Assembly: GCF_047601025.1 (NCBI RefSeq)
Contig: NZ_JASGJZ010000001.1
Span: 1,240,001-1,304,000 of the forward strand
Direction: 5' to 3'
DNA from: Pseudorhodoferax sp047601025
Lineage (GTDB): Bacteria; Pseudomonadota; Gammaproteobacteria; Burkholderiales; Burkholderiaceae_C
Length of the DNA: 64,000 nucleotides
The position numbers and the translations under genes were made by a program. The notes under the pieces were generated by a model. That model did no database searches. It had not been told where the DNA came from and was given only the letters and a program-made list of their open reading frames with translations. Shown here one piece after another: positions 34,741 through 42,651 of the stretch. Each line of letters opens with the position of its first letter. The first letter of the stretch is position 1.

Positions 34741-36915
34741 TCACGCCGGCACCGATCCGGCCAGCGGGCGGTCCCAGTGCCGGTGGCGGCCGATGGCCTC
34801 GACGAAGGCGCGGGCCGTCTCCGCCGTGCCGGGGCCGAGCACCACGCCGGGGTGCGGCCGCAAGGCGTCGGCGTCGGCGCCCGCTGCGAGGCCGAGCGGC
34901 CGCAGCAGGACGGCGCCCTCGCCCAGCGCGCAGACCGCCTTGCCGTGCCGGTAGGCCTGCAGCACGCAATGCTGGGCCGCGCCGCTGGCGGCCAGCGCCC
35001 GGGCCGCGCGCGCGCCGCCGGCCACCAGCACCGCGTCGAACAGCACCGAGGGCATGCTCGCCAGCGCATGGTCCACGGCGAACGGGCGCCCCGCCTCGGT
35101 GGCCACCGGCGCCCGCTGCGGCGCCAGCACCAGGCAGCGCGCGCCGGCGTCCTGCAGGGCCTGCAGCACGGGCCGCAGGCCCGGCGCGTCGACGCCGTCG
35201 GCCACCAGCACCGCGACCCGGCGCGTGGCGATCGGCTGCGTGCCCGGCGCCGGCCCGGCCGCCATGCGCAGCGCGGCGGACTCCTCGACGGCCAGCGCGC
35301 CGCGCGCCCCGCGAAAACCGGCCCGCCCGGCCGCGGCCCGGGGGTCGGGCACCAGGCCCAGGCCCGCAGCGACCTTGCGCGCCAGCATCGCGTCCACGTG
35401 CGCCAGGTTGTCCACCATGCGCTGGCGGACGTCCAGACGCTCGACCTGGGACAGCTCGAAGCGGAAGGCCGCCACGATGTGCTCCTTCTCGAACGCGCCC
35501 TGGCTGTGCCAGAACAGCGCCGCCTGCGAGAAGTGGTCGTCGAACGCGGGGCCGCGCCCGCGCAGGCGCGGCATGCCGGCGCCGGCCGGCGGCGCCTGGT
35601 CGCCCTGCGGCGGCCCGCCGTCCACGCGGAACTCGCTGCCATCCTCCTGGCCCAGCGTGTTCGGCTCGTAGGCCACGCGGCCGCGCGCGATCGCGCGGCG
35701 GTGCGCGCCGTCGCGCTGGAAGTTGTGGAACGGGCAGACGCCGCGGTTGATCGGCAGCTCGTGGAAGTTCGGCCCGCCCAGGCGCGCGAGCTGCGCGTCG
35801 GTGTACGCGAACAGCCGCCCCTGCAGCAGCGGGTCGTCGGTGAACGCGATGCCGGGCACGACGTGGCCGGGGTGGAAGGCGGCCTGCTCGGTCTCGGCGA
35901 AGAAGTTGTCGGGGTTGCGATCCAGCACCAGGCGGCCGATGCGCTGCACCGGCACCAGCTCCTCGGGGATCAGCTTGGTCGCATCCAGCAGGTCGAAGCC
36001 GAGCTGGTCCTCGCGGCCCGCGTCGACGATCTGCACGCCCAGCTCCCACTCGGGGAAGTCGCCGCGCGCGATGGCCTCCCACAGGTCGCGGCGGTGGAAG
36101 TCCTGGTCCACGCCGGCGATCTGCCGGGCCTCGTCCCAGGCCAGGCCGTGCACGCCAAGCCGGGGCTTCCAGTGGAACTTGGCGAACACCGCGTCGCCGC
36201 GCGCGTTGACGAGGCGGAAGGTGTGCACGCCGAAGCCTTCCATCATCCGGTAGCTGCGCGGCAGCGCGCGGTCCGACATGGTCCACATCAGCATGTGGGT
36301 GGTCTCGGGCATCAGCGAGGCGAAGTCCCAGAAGGTGTCGTGCGCGCTGGCCGCCTGCGGCATGCCGTGGTGCGGCTCGGGCTTGAGGGCGTGGACCAGG
36401 TCCGGGAACTTCATCGCGTCCTGCACGTAGAACACCGGCATGCTGCTGCCCACCAGGTCGTAGTTGCCCTCGGCGGTGTAGAACTTGACGGCGAAGCCGC
36501 GCACGTCGCGCACGGTGTCGGCCGAGCCGCGCTCGCCGGCCGCCGTGGAGAAGCGCACGAACACCGGCGTGCGCTGCGCCGGGTCCTGCAGGAAGGCCGC
36601 GCGGGTGTAGGTGGCCATCGAGCGGTAGGCCTGGAAATAGCCGTGCGCGCCGGCGCCGCGCGCATGCACCACGCGCTCGGGGATGCGCTCGCGGCCGAAG
36701 TGCAGGAGCTTCTCGCGCAGCACGAAGTCCTCCAGCAGCACGGGGCCGCGCACGCCGGCGGTCAGCGCATGGTGATTGTCCGCCAGGCGCAAGCCCTGGT
36801 TCGTGGTCAGGCCCGCGGCCATCGTGCACGGCGGCGCCAGCTCGGCCTGCAGTTGCTGCTGCTTGGCGTTCGGCGGCGCGCGCGAGGCACCGCCGCCGTC
36901 CCGGCTGCGCGGCAT
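34741..36915 (-). CDS. katE: Large-subunit catalase HPII with C-terminal DJ-1/PfpI-like domain
   Basis: 724 residues, near the length of E. coli KatE. It dismutates hydrogen peroxide in the cytosol, usually in stationary phase. The distal-histidine region is VVHARGAGAHGYF. The core VFVRFSTAAGERGSADTVRD and the proximal region RLFAYTDAQLARLGGPNF are intact. Residues from about 570 form the flavodoxin/DJ-1-like extension (RRVAVLVADGVDAPGL) found only in large catalases. The ATG at 36915 is chosen; the frame runs open upstream but becomes Arg/Pro/Gly low-complexity sequence. There is no obvious Shine-Dalgarno. It sits between gph and trpE, not a usual neighbour of either. Confidence 0.95.
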   Translation of the reverse strand: MPRSRDGGGASRAPPNAKQQQLQAELAPPCTMAAGLTTNQGLRLADNHHALTAGVRGPVLLEDFVLREKLLHFGRERIPERVVHARGAGAHGYFQAYRSMATYTRAAFLQDPAQRTPVFVRFSTAAGERGSADTVRDVRGFAVKFYTAEGNYDLVGSSMPVFYVQDAMKFPDLVHALKPEPHHGMPQAASAHDTFWDFASLMPETTHMLMWTMSDRALPRSYRMMEGFGVHTFRLVNARGDAVFAKFHWKPRLGVHGLAWDEARQIAGVDQDFHRRDLWEAIARGDFPEWELGVQIVDAGREDQLGFDLLDATKLIPEELVPVQRIGRLVLDRNPDNFFAETEQAAFHPGHVVPGIAFTDDPLLQGRLFAYTDAQLARLGGPNFHELPINRGVCPFHNFQRDGAHRRAIARGRVAYEPNTLGQEDGSEFRVDGGPPQGDQAPPAGAGMPRLRGRGPAFDDHFSQAALFWHSQGAFEKEHIVAAFRFELSQVERLDVRQRMVDNLAHVDAMLARKVAAGLGLVPDPRAAAGRAGFRGARGALAVEESAALRMAAGPAPGTQPIATRRVAVLVADGVDAPGLRPVLQALQDAGARCLVLAPQRAPVATEAGRPFAVDHALASMPSVLFDAVLVAGGARAARALAASGAAQHCVLQAYRHGKAVCALGEGAVLLRPLGLAAGADADALRPHPGVVLGPGTAETARAFVEAIGRHRHWDRPLAGSVPA

Positions 36916-37120
36916 GGTCAGGCGTCCGCGCGGCCGGCGGTGGCCGTGCTCACGCTCCCCACGATGCCCGGGCGATCCCAGGCGGCGGCTTCCATGTCCA
37001 TGACGCGCTCCCGCGATGCTTGTGCGATGGCGCAAGGCTACGGGCGCCGCGCGGCGGGGCCGGTAGTTGCACGAGGCGGGCCGCTGTGGGAACGGCCAGC
37101 GACCCCCGGTAGGAAGCTGA

Positions 37121-37798
37121 CTACAGCAGCGCGGCGGCCTCGGCCAGCGAATCGACCCAGCCGTCGGCATCGACCTCGCGCACCGGCCGGCCGTGGTTGT
37201 AGCCGTAGGTGACCAGCACCACCGGGCAGCCGGCCGCGCGCGCGGCCTGCGCGTCGTTGCTGGAATCGCCCAGCATCAGCGTGCGCGCCGGCGCGCTGCC
37301 GAGCGCCTGGCAGGTGGCCAGCAGCGGCAGCGGGTCGGGCTTCTTGCGCGCGAAGGCATCGCCGCCGAACACCTGCGCGAAGAAGGCCGCCAGCCCCTTG
37401 GCCTGCAGCAGCTCGCGCGCGAAGGCCGTGGGCTTGTTGGTCAGGCAGGCCAGCGCCAGGCCGCGCGCGCGCAGCTGCTCCAGGCCCTGCACCACGCCGG
37501 GATAGACCCGGGCATGGCGGCCATTGACCTCGGCATAGCTGCGCTGGTAGCTGGCCCAGGCCGCCTCGAAGCGGCCGGCATCGGCGCCCACGTGGGCCAG
37601 CACGCTGCGGATCAGGTGCTCCGAGCCCTTGCCGACCATGCGCTCGACCTCGGCCGCGGCCACGCGCGGCAGCGCCAGCTCGTCGGCCACGCGGTCCAGC
37701 GCGGCGCAGAAATCGCCGAGCGTGTCGACCATGGTGCCGTCGAGGTCGACGATGGCGGCTTGCAGGGGCGGGTGGCGGAATGGCGACGCAGCAGGCAT
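37121..37798 (-). CDS. gph: Phosphoglycolate phosphatase
   Basis: 225 residues, HAD superfamily. It hydrolyses 2-phosphoglycolate, a by-product of DNA repair and the oxygenase reaction. The catalytic DxDGT motif is D18-L-D20-G21-T22, followed by KPDPLPLL with the motif III lysine and LGDSSNDAQAARAAG (motif IV). The ATG at 37798 begins MPAASPFRHPPLQAAIVDLD. Upstream the frame stays open through the microsatellite only because of its composition, so those residues are rejected. rpe-gph-trpE is a common betaproteobacterial cluster; here gph is separated from both. Confidence 0.96.
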   Translation of the reverse strand: MPAASPFRHPPLQAAIVDLDGTMVDTLGDFCAALDRVADELALPRVAAAEVERMVGKGSEHLIRSVLAHVGADAGRFEAAWASYQRSYAEVNGRHARVYPGVVQGLEQLRARGLALACLTNKPTAFARELLQAKGLAAFFAQVFGGDAFARKKPDPLPLLATCQALGSAPARTLMLGDSSNDAQAARAAGCPVVLVTYGYNHGRPVREVDADGWVDSLAEAAALL

Positions 37799-37832
37799 GG
37801 GCGAGAACGCGGAGCGGACGAAAGCATCGATT

Positions 37833-37960
37833 CTCCTGCCTCCTGCCTCCTGCCTCCTGCCTCCTGCCTCCTGCCTCCTGCCTCCTGCCTCCTGCCTCGC
37901 CCTCGCCTCCGCCTCCGCCTCCGCCTCCGCCTCCGCGGCCACGGCCACGGCCACGGCCAC
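37833..37960. repeat. Composite microsatellite between gph and the DUF3348 operon
   Basis: Three perfect tandem arrays lie almost end to end: CTCCTGC x9 (37833-37895), GCCTCC x5 (37905-37934) and GGCCAC x4 (37937-37960). They lie in the 236-base divergent spacer, 35 bases upstream of gph on one side and 74 bases upstream of the DUF3348 start on the other. Such arrays change copy number by slipped-strand mispairing, so spacing of regulatory elements for either gene could vary between cells. Confidence 0.95.
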
Positions 37961-38034
37961 GGCCCGCGCCGCGGCCGCGGAGGCCGGCCCCGCGCCGGGC
38001 ATGTAGACTGCGCGGTTTTTCGCTAACCGTCGGC

Positions 38035-38757
38035 ATGCTGCAAGCGTCTCGGCGCACCGGCTCTCCCGACTCGGCCCTCGTCCGCCTGCTGGCCCGGCTG
38101 GCCGAACTGGAGGGGTGCGAATCCCCGCAGAACTTCGCGAACCGCCTGAGCCAGTGGCTCCGGTGGACCGATGCCACGCCCCTGTTCAACGCGCTGCAGG
38201 CCGCGCCCGCGCCGCGCCCGCCGGCCCGGGCCGGTGCCGCCGAGGCCGCTGCCGCCGCCAGCGCCCGCCTGCGCGGCGCGCTGGCCCAGGCCATCGCCGA
38301 GGAGGTCGCCGCCGCGACCGCGGAGTTCCGCGCCCCGCCGATCCAGCTGCCCGGCGAGCCCAGGGAGTCCACGCCCGGCTTCGCGCCCTACCGGCGCTGC
38401 TGCCTGGCGCGCCAGAGCGCCATGGCCGCCGGCATCGAGCCGCTGCGCGGCCGGCTGCGCCTGGCGCTCGCGGCGCGCTCGCCGGCGCTGGCGCGGCTGG
38501 CGGGCGTCGACGCGGTGCTGGAGCAGGTCGTCGGCGCGCAGGAGCACCGGCTGCTGGCCGGCGTGCCGCGGCTGCTGGAAAAGCGCTTCGGCCGGCTGCG
38601 CGCCGGCACGGCGCCGGACGGTGGCGACGGCTGGATCCTGCAGTTCCAGCAGGAGCTGCAGGGCGTGCTGCTGGCCGAACTGGAATTGCGATGGCAACCG
38701 ATCGAAGGGCTGCTCGCCGCCCTGCGGTCCCACCAAGGAGGCGCACGAGCCCGATGA
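38035..38757 (+). CDS. DUF3348 family protein, first gene of ZorAB-like operon
   Basis: 240 residues, mainly helical. The opening MLQASRRTGSPDSALVRLLA with LSQWLRWTDA shortly after, and the later FAPYRRCCLARQSAMAAGIE block, are typical of DUF3348 proteins, known mainly from Burkholderiales and Xanthomonadales. It has no membrane segment and no known activity. The ATG at 38035 is used because upstream in-frame sequence is translated microsatellite (Pro/Arg runs). Its stop overlaps the ATG of the motor gene (ATGA), so it is probably a cytosolic partner of that membrane complex. Confidence 0.85.
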   Translation: MLQASRRTGSPDSALVRLLARLAELEGCESPQNFANRLSQWLRWTDATPLFNALQAAPAPRPPARAGAAEAAAAASARLRGALAQAIAEEVAAATAEFRAPPIQLPGEPRESTPGFAPYRRCCLARQSAMAAGIEPLRGRLRLALAARSPALARLAGVDAVLEQVVGAQEHRLLAGVPRLLEKRFGRLRAGTAPDGGDGWILQFQQELQGVLLAELELRWQPIEGLLAALRSHQGGARAR

Positions 38758-41228
38758 ACCGAGTCTTCCACTACGCCGTGCTGCTGGCCGGCCTGGCCTG
38801 CATCGCCTGGGTCGGCGCCGGCTACGCCGCCGGCGGCCTGGCGCTGCCGCTGGCCGTCACCGTGCTGATCGGCGCGTTCTTCCTGCTCGGCGCGCTGGAG
38901 CTGCAGCGCCTGCGCCAGTCCACGGACGCGCTGGCGCGCGCGCTGGCCGGCACCACCGCCGCGCCGCCGGCGCTGGGCCCCTGGCTGGACGCGCTGCCCC
39001 CGGCCCTGCGCCCCGCCGTGCGCCTGCGCATCGAGGGCCAGCGCGTGGCCCTGCCCGGCCCGGCGCTGGTGCCCTACCTGGCCGGCTTCCTGGTGCTGCT
39101 GGGCATGCTGGGCACCTTCCTCGGCATGGTGGTCACGCTGCGCGGCACCGGCGCCGCGCTGCAGGGCGCGGCCGACCTGGCCGGCATGCGCGCCGCGCTG
39201 GCCGCGCCGGTCAGCGGGCTGGGCGTGGCCTTCGGCACCTCGCTGGCCGGCGTGGCCGCCTCGGCCACATTGGGCCTGGCGATGGCGCTGGCGCGGCGCG
39301 AGCGGCTGCTGGCGGGCCAGCAGCTCGACCTGCTCGCCGCCGGCGTGCTGCGCCCGTTCTCCGAGGCGCACCGGCGCGACGCATCGCACCGCCTGCTGCA
39401 GCAGCAGGCCGAGGCCGTGCCGCGCCTGGTCGATGGCCTGCAGCAGCTGATGCAGGGCCTGGAACGCCAGCACGCCGCGCTGCACGCCCAGCTGCGCGAG
39501 AGCCAGCAGGAATTCCACGCGCGCACCGAGGCCGCCTACACCAGCCTGGCCGGCGCCGTCGACCGCTCGCTGAAGGACAGCCTGGCCGAGAGCGCCCGCC
39601 TGGCCGGCGCCGCGATCCAGCCCGCGGTGGAAGCCACGATGGCCGGCGTGGCGCGCGAGGCCGCCGCGCTGCACGCCGGCGCGGCCCAGGGCGTGCAGCA
39701 GCAGCTCGACGCCGCGGCGCAGCGCTTCGCGGCCAGCGCCGAGGGCGTGTCGCAGGCCTGGACCGCCGCCCTGGCCGAGCAGCGCGCCACCCAGGCCCAC
39801 GCCGACCAGCAGTTGCGCGGCACGCTGGACGGCTTCGCCAGCGGCTTCGCGCAGCGCTCGGCCGCGCTGGTCGAGCAGGTCTCCGGCCAGCTGGCCGGCA
39901 CCACTGCCGGCCTGGCCGACCGCTGGCAGGCCGCGCTGGCCGAGCACGCCCGCACCAGCCAGGCCGAAGCCGCCGGCACCCGCCAGGCGCTGGCCGACAA
40001 CGCCCGGCAGTTCGCCGACCAGGCCGCCGCGCTGCTGCGCGGCGTGGAGCAGGCGCACGCCGAGCTGCAGGCCCGCATGGACGCCCGCGACGCCCAGCGC
40101 CAGGCCGACTGGGCCGAGGCCCTGGCGCGCCAGGAACACGCGCACCAGGCCGCCGCCGGCGACGCCCGGCAGGCGCTGGCCGCCACCGCCGCCGGCTTCG
40201 CCCAGCAGGCCGCCGAACTGCAGCGCAGCGCGGCCCAGGCCCACGACGCGCTGCAGGCCGCCGCCGCCGCGCACGACGCGCAGCGCCTAGCCGCCTGGAC
40301 CGAGGCGCTGGCCCGCCACGAGCAGGCCGCCCAGTCGCTGGCCGGCGACGCCCGCGCCGCGCTCGAAGCCTCGGCCGCCGGCTTCGCCGAGCACACGGCG
40401 GCGCTGCAGCGCGGCGTGCAGCAGGCCCATGCCGAGCTGCTGGAACGCGGCGACGCCCGCGACGCCGAGCGCCTGGCCGCCTGGACCGGCCGCCTGGACG
40501 CGCTGGCCGACGCGCTGCGCACGCAGTGGCAGCAGGCCAGCGCCCACGCGCTGGAGCAGCAGCAGCGCATTTGCGCCACGCTGGCCGAGACCGCCCAGGC
40601 CATGGCCGCCCGCGCCGAGCAGCAGGCCGGCGCCACCGTGGCCGAGGTCGCCCGCCTGGTGGAGGCCGCCGCCGCGGCCCCGCGCGCCGCGGCCGAAGTC
40701 ATCGCCGAGCTGCGCGACAAGCTGACCGCCAGCATGGCGCGCGACAACGCCATGCTCGACGAGCGCGCCCGCGTGCTGGAGACGCTGGGCGCCCTGCTCG
40801 ACGGCGTGCAGCACGCCGCCAGCGCGCAGCGCAGCGCCATCGACGCCCTGGTCGACAGCGCCGCCGGGATGCTGGAGCGCGCCGGCAGCCGCTTCGCCCA
40901 GCAGGCCGAGGCCGAGGGCGGCCGCATCGCCGAGGCCTCGGCCCAGGTGGCGGCCGGCGCCGCCGAGGTCGCCAGCCTGGGCGAGGCCTTCGGCGCCGCG
41001 GTGCAGCTGTTCGGCCAGTCCAGCGAACGCATCGGCACGCACCTGCAGCAGCTGGAAGACACGCTGGCCCGCTCCATCGCGCGCAGCGACGAGCAGTTGG
41101 CCTACTACGTGGCGCAGGCGCGCGAGGTCATCGACCTCAGCCTGCTGTCGCAGAAGCAGATCATGGAAGACCTGCAGCGCCTGGCGCGCGAGCGCGCGGC
41201 CGAGCTGGCGGAAGGAAACCCGGCGTGA
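38754..41228 (+). CDS. MotA/TolQ/ZorA-like membrane protein with DUF802 coiled-coil tail
   Basis: 824 residues. Two N-terminal helices (about 7-50) are followed by the helix PYLAGFLVLLGMLGTFLGMV and a fourth segment, GLGVAFGTSLAGVAASATLG. That is the MotA/TolQ/ExbB proton-channel arrangement with the characteristic GTFLGMV turn. From about residue 230 the protein is a long Ala/Gln/Glu coiled coil, including 62-residue repeats starting at residues 420, 482 and 544 (DUF802). A long cytoplasmic tail on a MotA unit is the architecture of ZorA in Zorya defence. It overlaps DUF3348 (ATGA) and the OmpA-domain gene (GTGA), giving translational coupling on both sides. Confidence 0.87.
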   Translation: MNRVFHYAVLLAGLACIAWVGAGYAAGGLALPLAVTVLIGAFFLLGALELQRLRQSTDALARALAGTTAAPPALGPWLDALPPALRPAVRLRIEGQRVALPGPALVPYLAGFLVLLGMLGTFLGMVVTLRGTGAALQGAADLAGMRAALAAPVSGLGVAFGTSLAGVAASATLGLAMALARRERLLAGQQLDLLAAGVLRPFSEAHRRDASHRLLQQQAEAVPRLVDGLQQLMQGLERQHAALHAQLRESQQEFHARTEAAYTSLAGAVDRSLKDSLAESARLAGAAIQPAVEATMAGVAREAAALHAGAAQGVQQQLDAAAQRFAASAEGVSQAWTAALAEQRATQAHADQQLRGTLDGFASGFAQRSAALVEQVSGQLAGTTAGLADRWQAALAEHARTSQAEAAGTRQALADNARQFADQAAALLRGVEQAHAELQARMDARDAQRQADWAEALARQEHAHQAAAGDARQALAATAAGFAQQAAELQRSAAQAHDALQAAAAAHDAQRLAAWTEALARHEQAAQSLAGDARAALEASAAGFAEHTAALQRGVQQAHAELLERGDARDAERLAAWTGRLDALADALRTQWQQASAHALEQQQRICATLAETAQAMAARAEQQAGATVAEVARLVEAAAAAPRAAAEVIAELRDKLTASMARDNAMLDERARVLETLGALLDGVQHAASAQRSAIDALVDSAAGMLERAGSRFAQQAEAEGGRIAEASAQVAAGAAEVASLGEAFGAAVQLFGQSSERIGTHLQQLEDTLARSIARSDEQLAYYVAQAREVIDLSLLSQKQIMEDLQRLARERAAELAEGNPA

Positions 41229-41884
41229 CGACCGCCCTGGAAGACGGCGACGCCGGCGCGGACGCCACCGCGCCGGTCTGGACCGCCTTCGCCGACCTGA
41301 TGGCCGGCCTGCTCGGCGCCTTCGTGCTGATCCTGGTCGCCGTGGTCGGCATGCAGCTGGAGCTGGACACGCGGCTGCAGTCCGAGATCGCCCAGCGCCA
41401 GGCCCAGGGCCAGCGGCTGCAGACGCTGGAGCAGGCGCTGGCCGCGCCGCTGGCGGCCGGCCGCGTGACGCTGGTGCAGGGCCGCATCGGCATCAGCGGC
41501 AGCGTGCTGTTCGAGTTCAATTCGAACGAGCTGCAGCCCGAGGGCCGCCAGCTGCTGCAGAGCCTGGCCGGCCCGCTGGCCGACTGGCTGCGCACGCACG
41601 ACGAGATCCTGATGGTCAGCGGCTTCACCGACGACCGCCAGGTGCGCGGCGGCAGCCGCCAGTTCGCCGACAACTGGGAGCTGTCGGCCCAGCGCGCGCT
41701 GACGGTCACGCGCGCGCTGATCGAGGAAGGCGTGCCGGCCGACGCGGTGTTCGCGGCCGCCTTCGGCTCGCAGCAGGCCGTGGCCTCCAACGCCGACGCC
41801 GAGGGCCGCGCGATGAACCGCCGCGTGGAGATCGCGCCGCAGCCGCGCCCGGCCCGCGCCCCGCAGGACGCGCCGCGTGGATAG
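41225..41884 (+). CDS. MotB/ZorB-like OmpA-domain protein
   Basis: 219 residues, GTG start in a GTGA overlap with the upstream gene. A single N-terminal helix contains VWTAFADLMAGLLGAFVLIL; D24 occupies the position of the proton-binding aspartate of MotB (ADFM motif). After a short coiled coil, residues about 95-205 form an OmpA peptidoglycan-binding domain, with LFEFNSNELQPEG, NWELSAQRALTVTRALIEEG and AMNRRVEI. It would anchor the motor to the cell wall and convert ion flow to motion. The size and order after a MotA-like gene match ZorB, but the downstream ZorC/D or ZorE genes are absent. Confidence 0.88.
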   Translation: MTTALEDGDAGADATAPVWTAFADLMAGLLGAFVLILVAVVGMQLELDTRLQSEIAQRQAQGQRLQTLEQALAAPLAAGRVTLVQGRIGISGSVLFEFNSNELQPEGRQLLQSLAGPLADWLRTHDEILMVSGFTDDRQVRGGSRQFADNWELSAQRALTVTRALIEEGVPADAVFAAAFGSQQAVASNADAEGRAMNRRVEIAPQPRPARAPQDAPRG

Positions 41885-42428
41885 CACCGCCGCCGTCGGC
41901 GCGCCCGGGGCGCTGCGCCAGCACGCCATCGACGCGCTGGAGCGCCGCGCCGCCCGCCACCAGGGCGCCGCGCACGCGCTGCTGCAGGCGCGGCTGCAGG
42001 CGCTGCGCGCCCAGGCCCTGCCCGCGCCGCCGCCCCCGCCGCCGGCCCGCCCTGCCGGCCCCGGCCCGCTCGCCGCCCTGCTGCAGGCGCTCGGCCCGCC
42101 GCCGGCGCACGACCCCGGGCTGCTGCAGTACTTCCGCAGCACCTGGGCGCGGCTGGACGCCGAGGCCCGGCTGGCCCGCTCGCTGGCCGACGCACCCGAG
42201 AACCCCGGCCCGCTGAACTCGCGCCACCTGGTGCAGCAGGCGCTGCAGCTGATGCGCGCGGAGGCGCCGGACTACCTGCGCCACTTCATGGCCCAGGTCG
42301 ACGCGCTGATGTGGCTGGAGCAGGCGCAGGCCGAGGCCGCGCAGCCCGCCAGGGAAGGGCGCAAGGCGGCCGGGAAGGCCCCAGCCAAATCCGGCGGCAG
42401 GCGCGCCGGCAGGTCCGCGCGGTCCTAG
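41877..42428 (+). CDS. DUF2894 family protein
   Basis: 183 residues, GTG start overlapping the OmpA-domain gene by eight bases. The conserved block is LLQYFRSTWARLDAEARLAR followed by GPLNSRHLVQQALQLMRAEA and YLRHFMAQVDALMWLEQ, the DUF2894 pattern. A Pro-rich linker lies at about 50-65 and a basic tail (GRKAAGKAPAKSGGRRAGR) at the end suggests nucleic-acid or acidic-partner contact. It is the constant fourth member of the DUF3348/DUF802/OmpA/DUF2894 operon; no function is known. Confidence 0.85.
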   Translation: MDSTAAVGAPGALRQHAIDALERRAARHQGAAHALLQARLQALRAQALPAPPPPPPARPAGPGPLAALLQALGPPPAHDPGLLQYFRSTWARLDAEARLARSLADAPENPGPLNSRHLVQQALQLMRAEAPDYLRHFMAQVDALMWLEQAQAEAAQPAREGRKAAGKAPAKSGGRRAGRSARS

Positions 42429-42549
42429 GTCCTCGAAACCAGTCCCCGCCCCGCCGGCGACGGGGAAGCGCCCCGCGCATCCGCCGCCGCGATCGACGGC
42501 GCGCACAAGGCATCGAAGCCCACGCCCGTGGCGCCGACGCCCCATGGCA

Positions 42550-42577
42550 GCGGCTTCCCCCATGCAGAGGAAGCCGC
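42550..42577 (+). promoter_or_regulatory. Hairpin in the leader of the CHAT gene
   Basis: A perfect 9-bp stem, GCGGCTTCC (42550-42558) with GGAAGCCGC (42569-42577), loop of ten bases, 75 bases before the CHAT gene ATG. No U-run follows. The 223-base spacer (42429-42651) otherwise contains no gene and no strong promoter. The hairpin may stabilise or attenuate read-through from the motor operon into the CHAT gene. Confidence 0.5.
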
Positions 42578-42651
42578 GCACCGCGCCCAGCCGCCGCTGC
42601 CGCGCGGTTCGAATAGCATGCAGCGCTCCACCACTGCCGGATCGGGACACG

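Noticed and set aside
37799..38002. N-terminal extension of gph through the same microsatellite
   Set aside because: It encodes Ala/Val and Gln-Glu-Ala-Gly-Gly-Arg-Arg repeats; the family start is the ATG at 37798.
37780..38034. N-terminal extension of the DUF3348 protein through the microsatellite
   Set aside because: It would encode LLPPASC and Pro/Arg repeats that no DUF3348 homologue has; the ATG at 38035 restores the family start.
38035..42428. Calling the motor operon a complete Zorya system
   Set aside because: ZorA- and ZorB-like parts are present, but no ZorC (EH-signature), ZorD helicase or ZorE nuclease is encoded in the operon.
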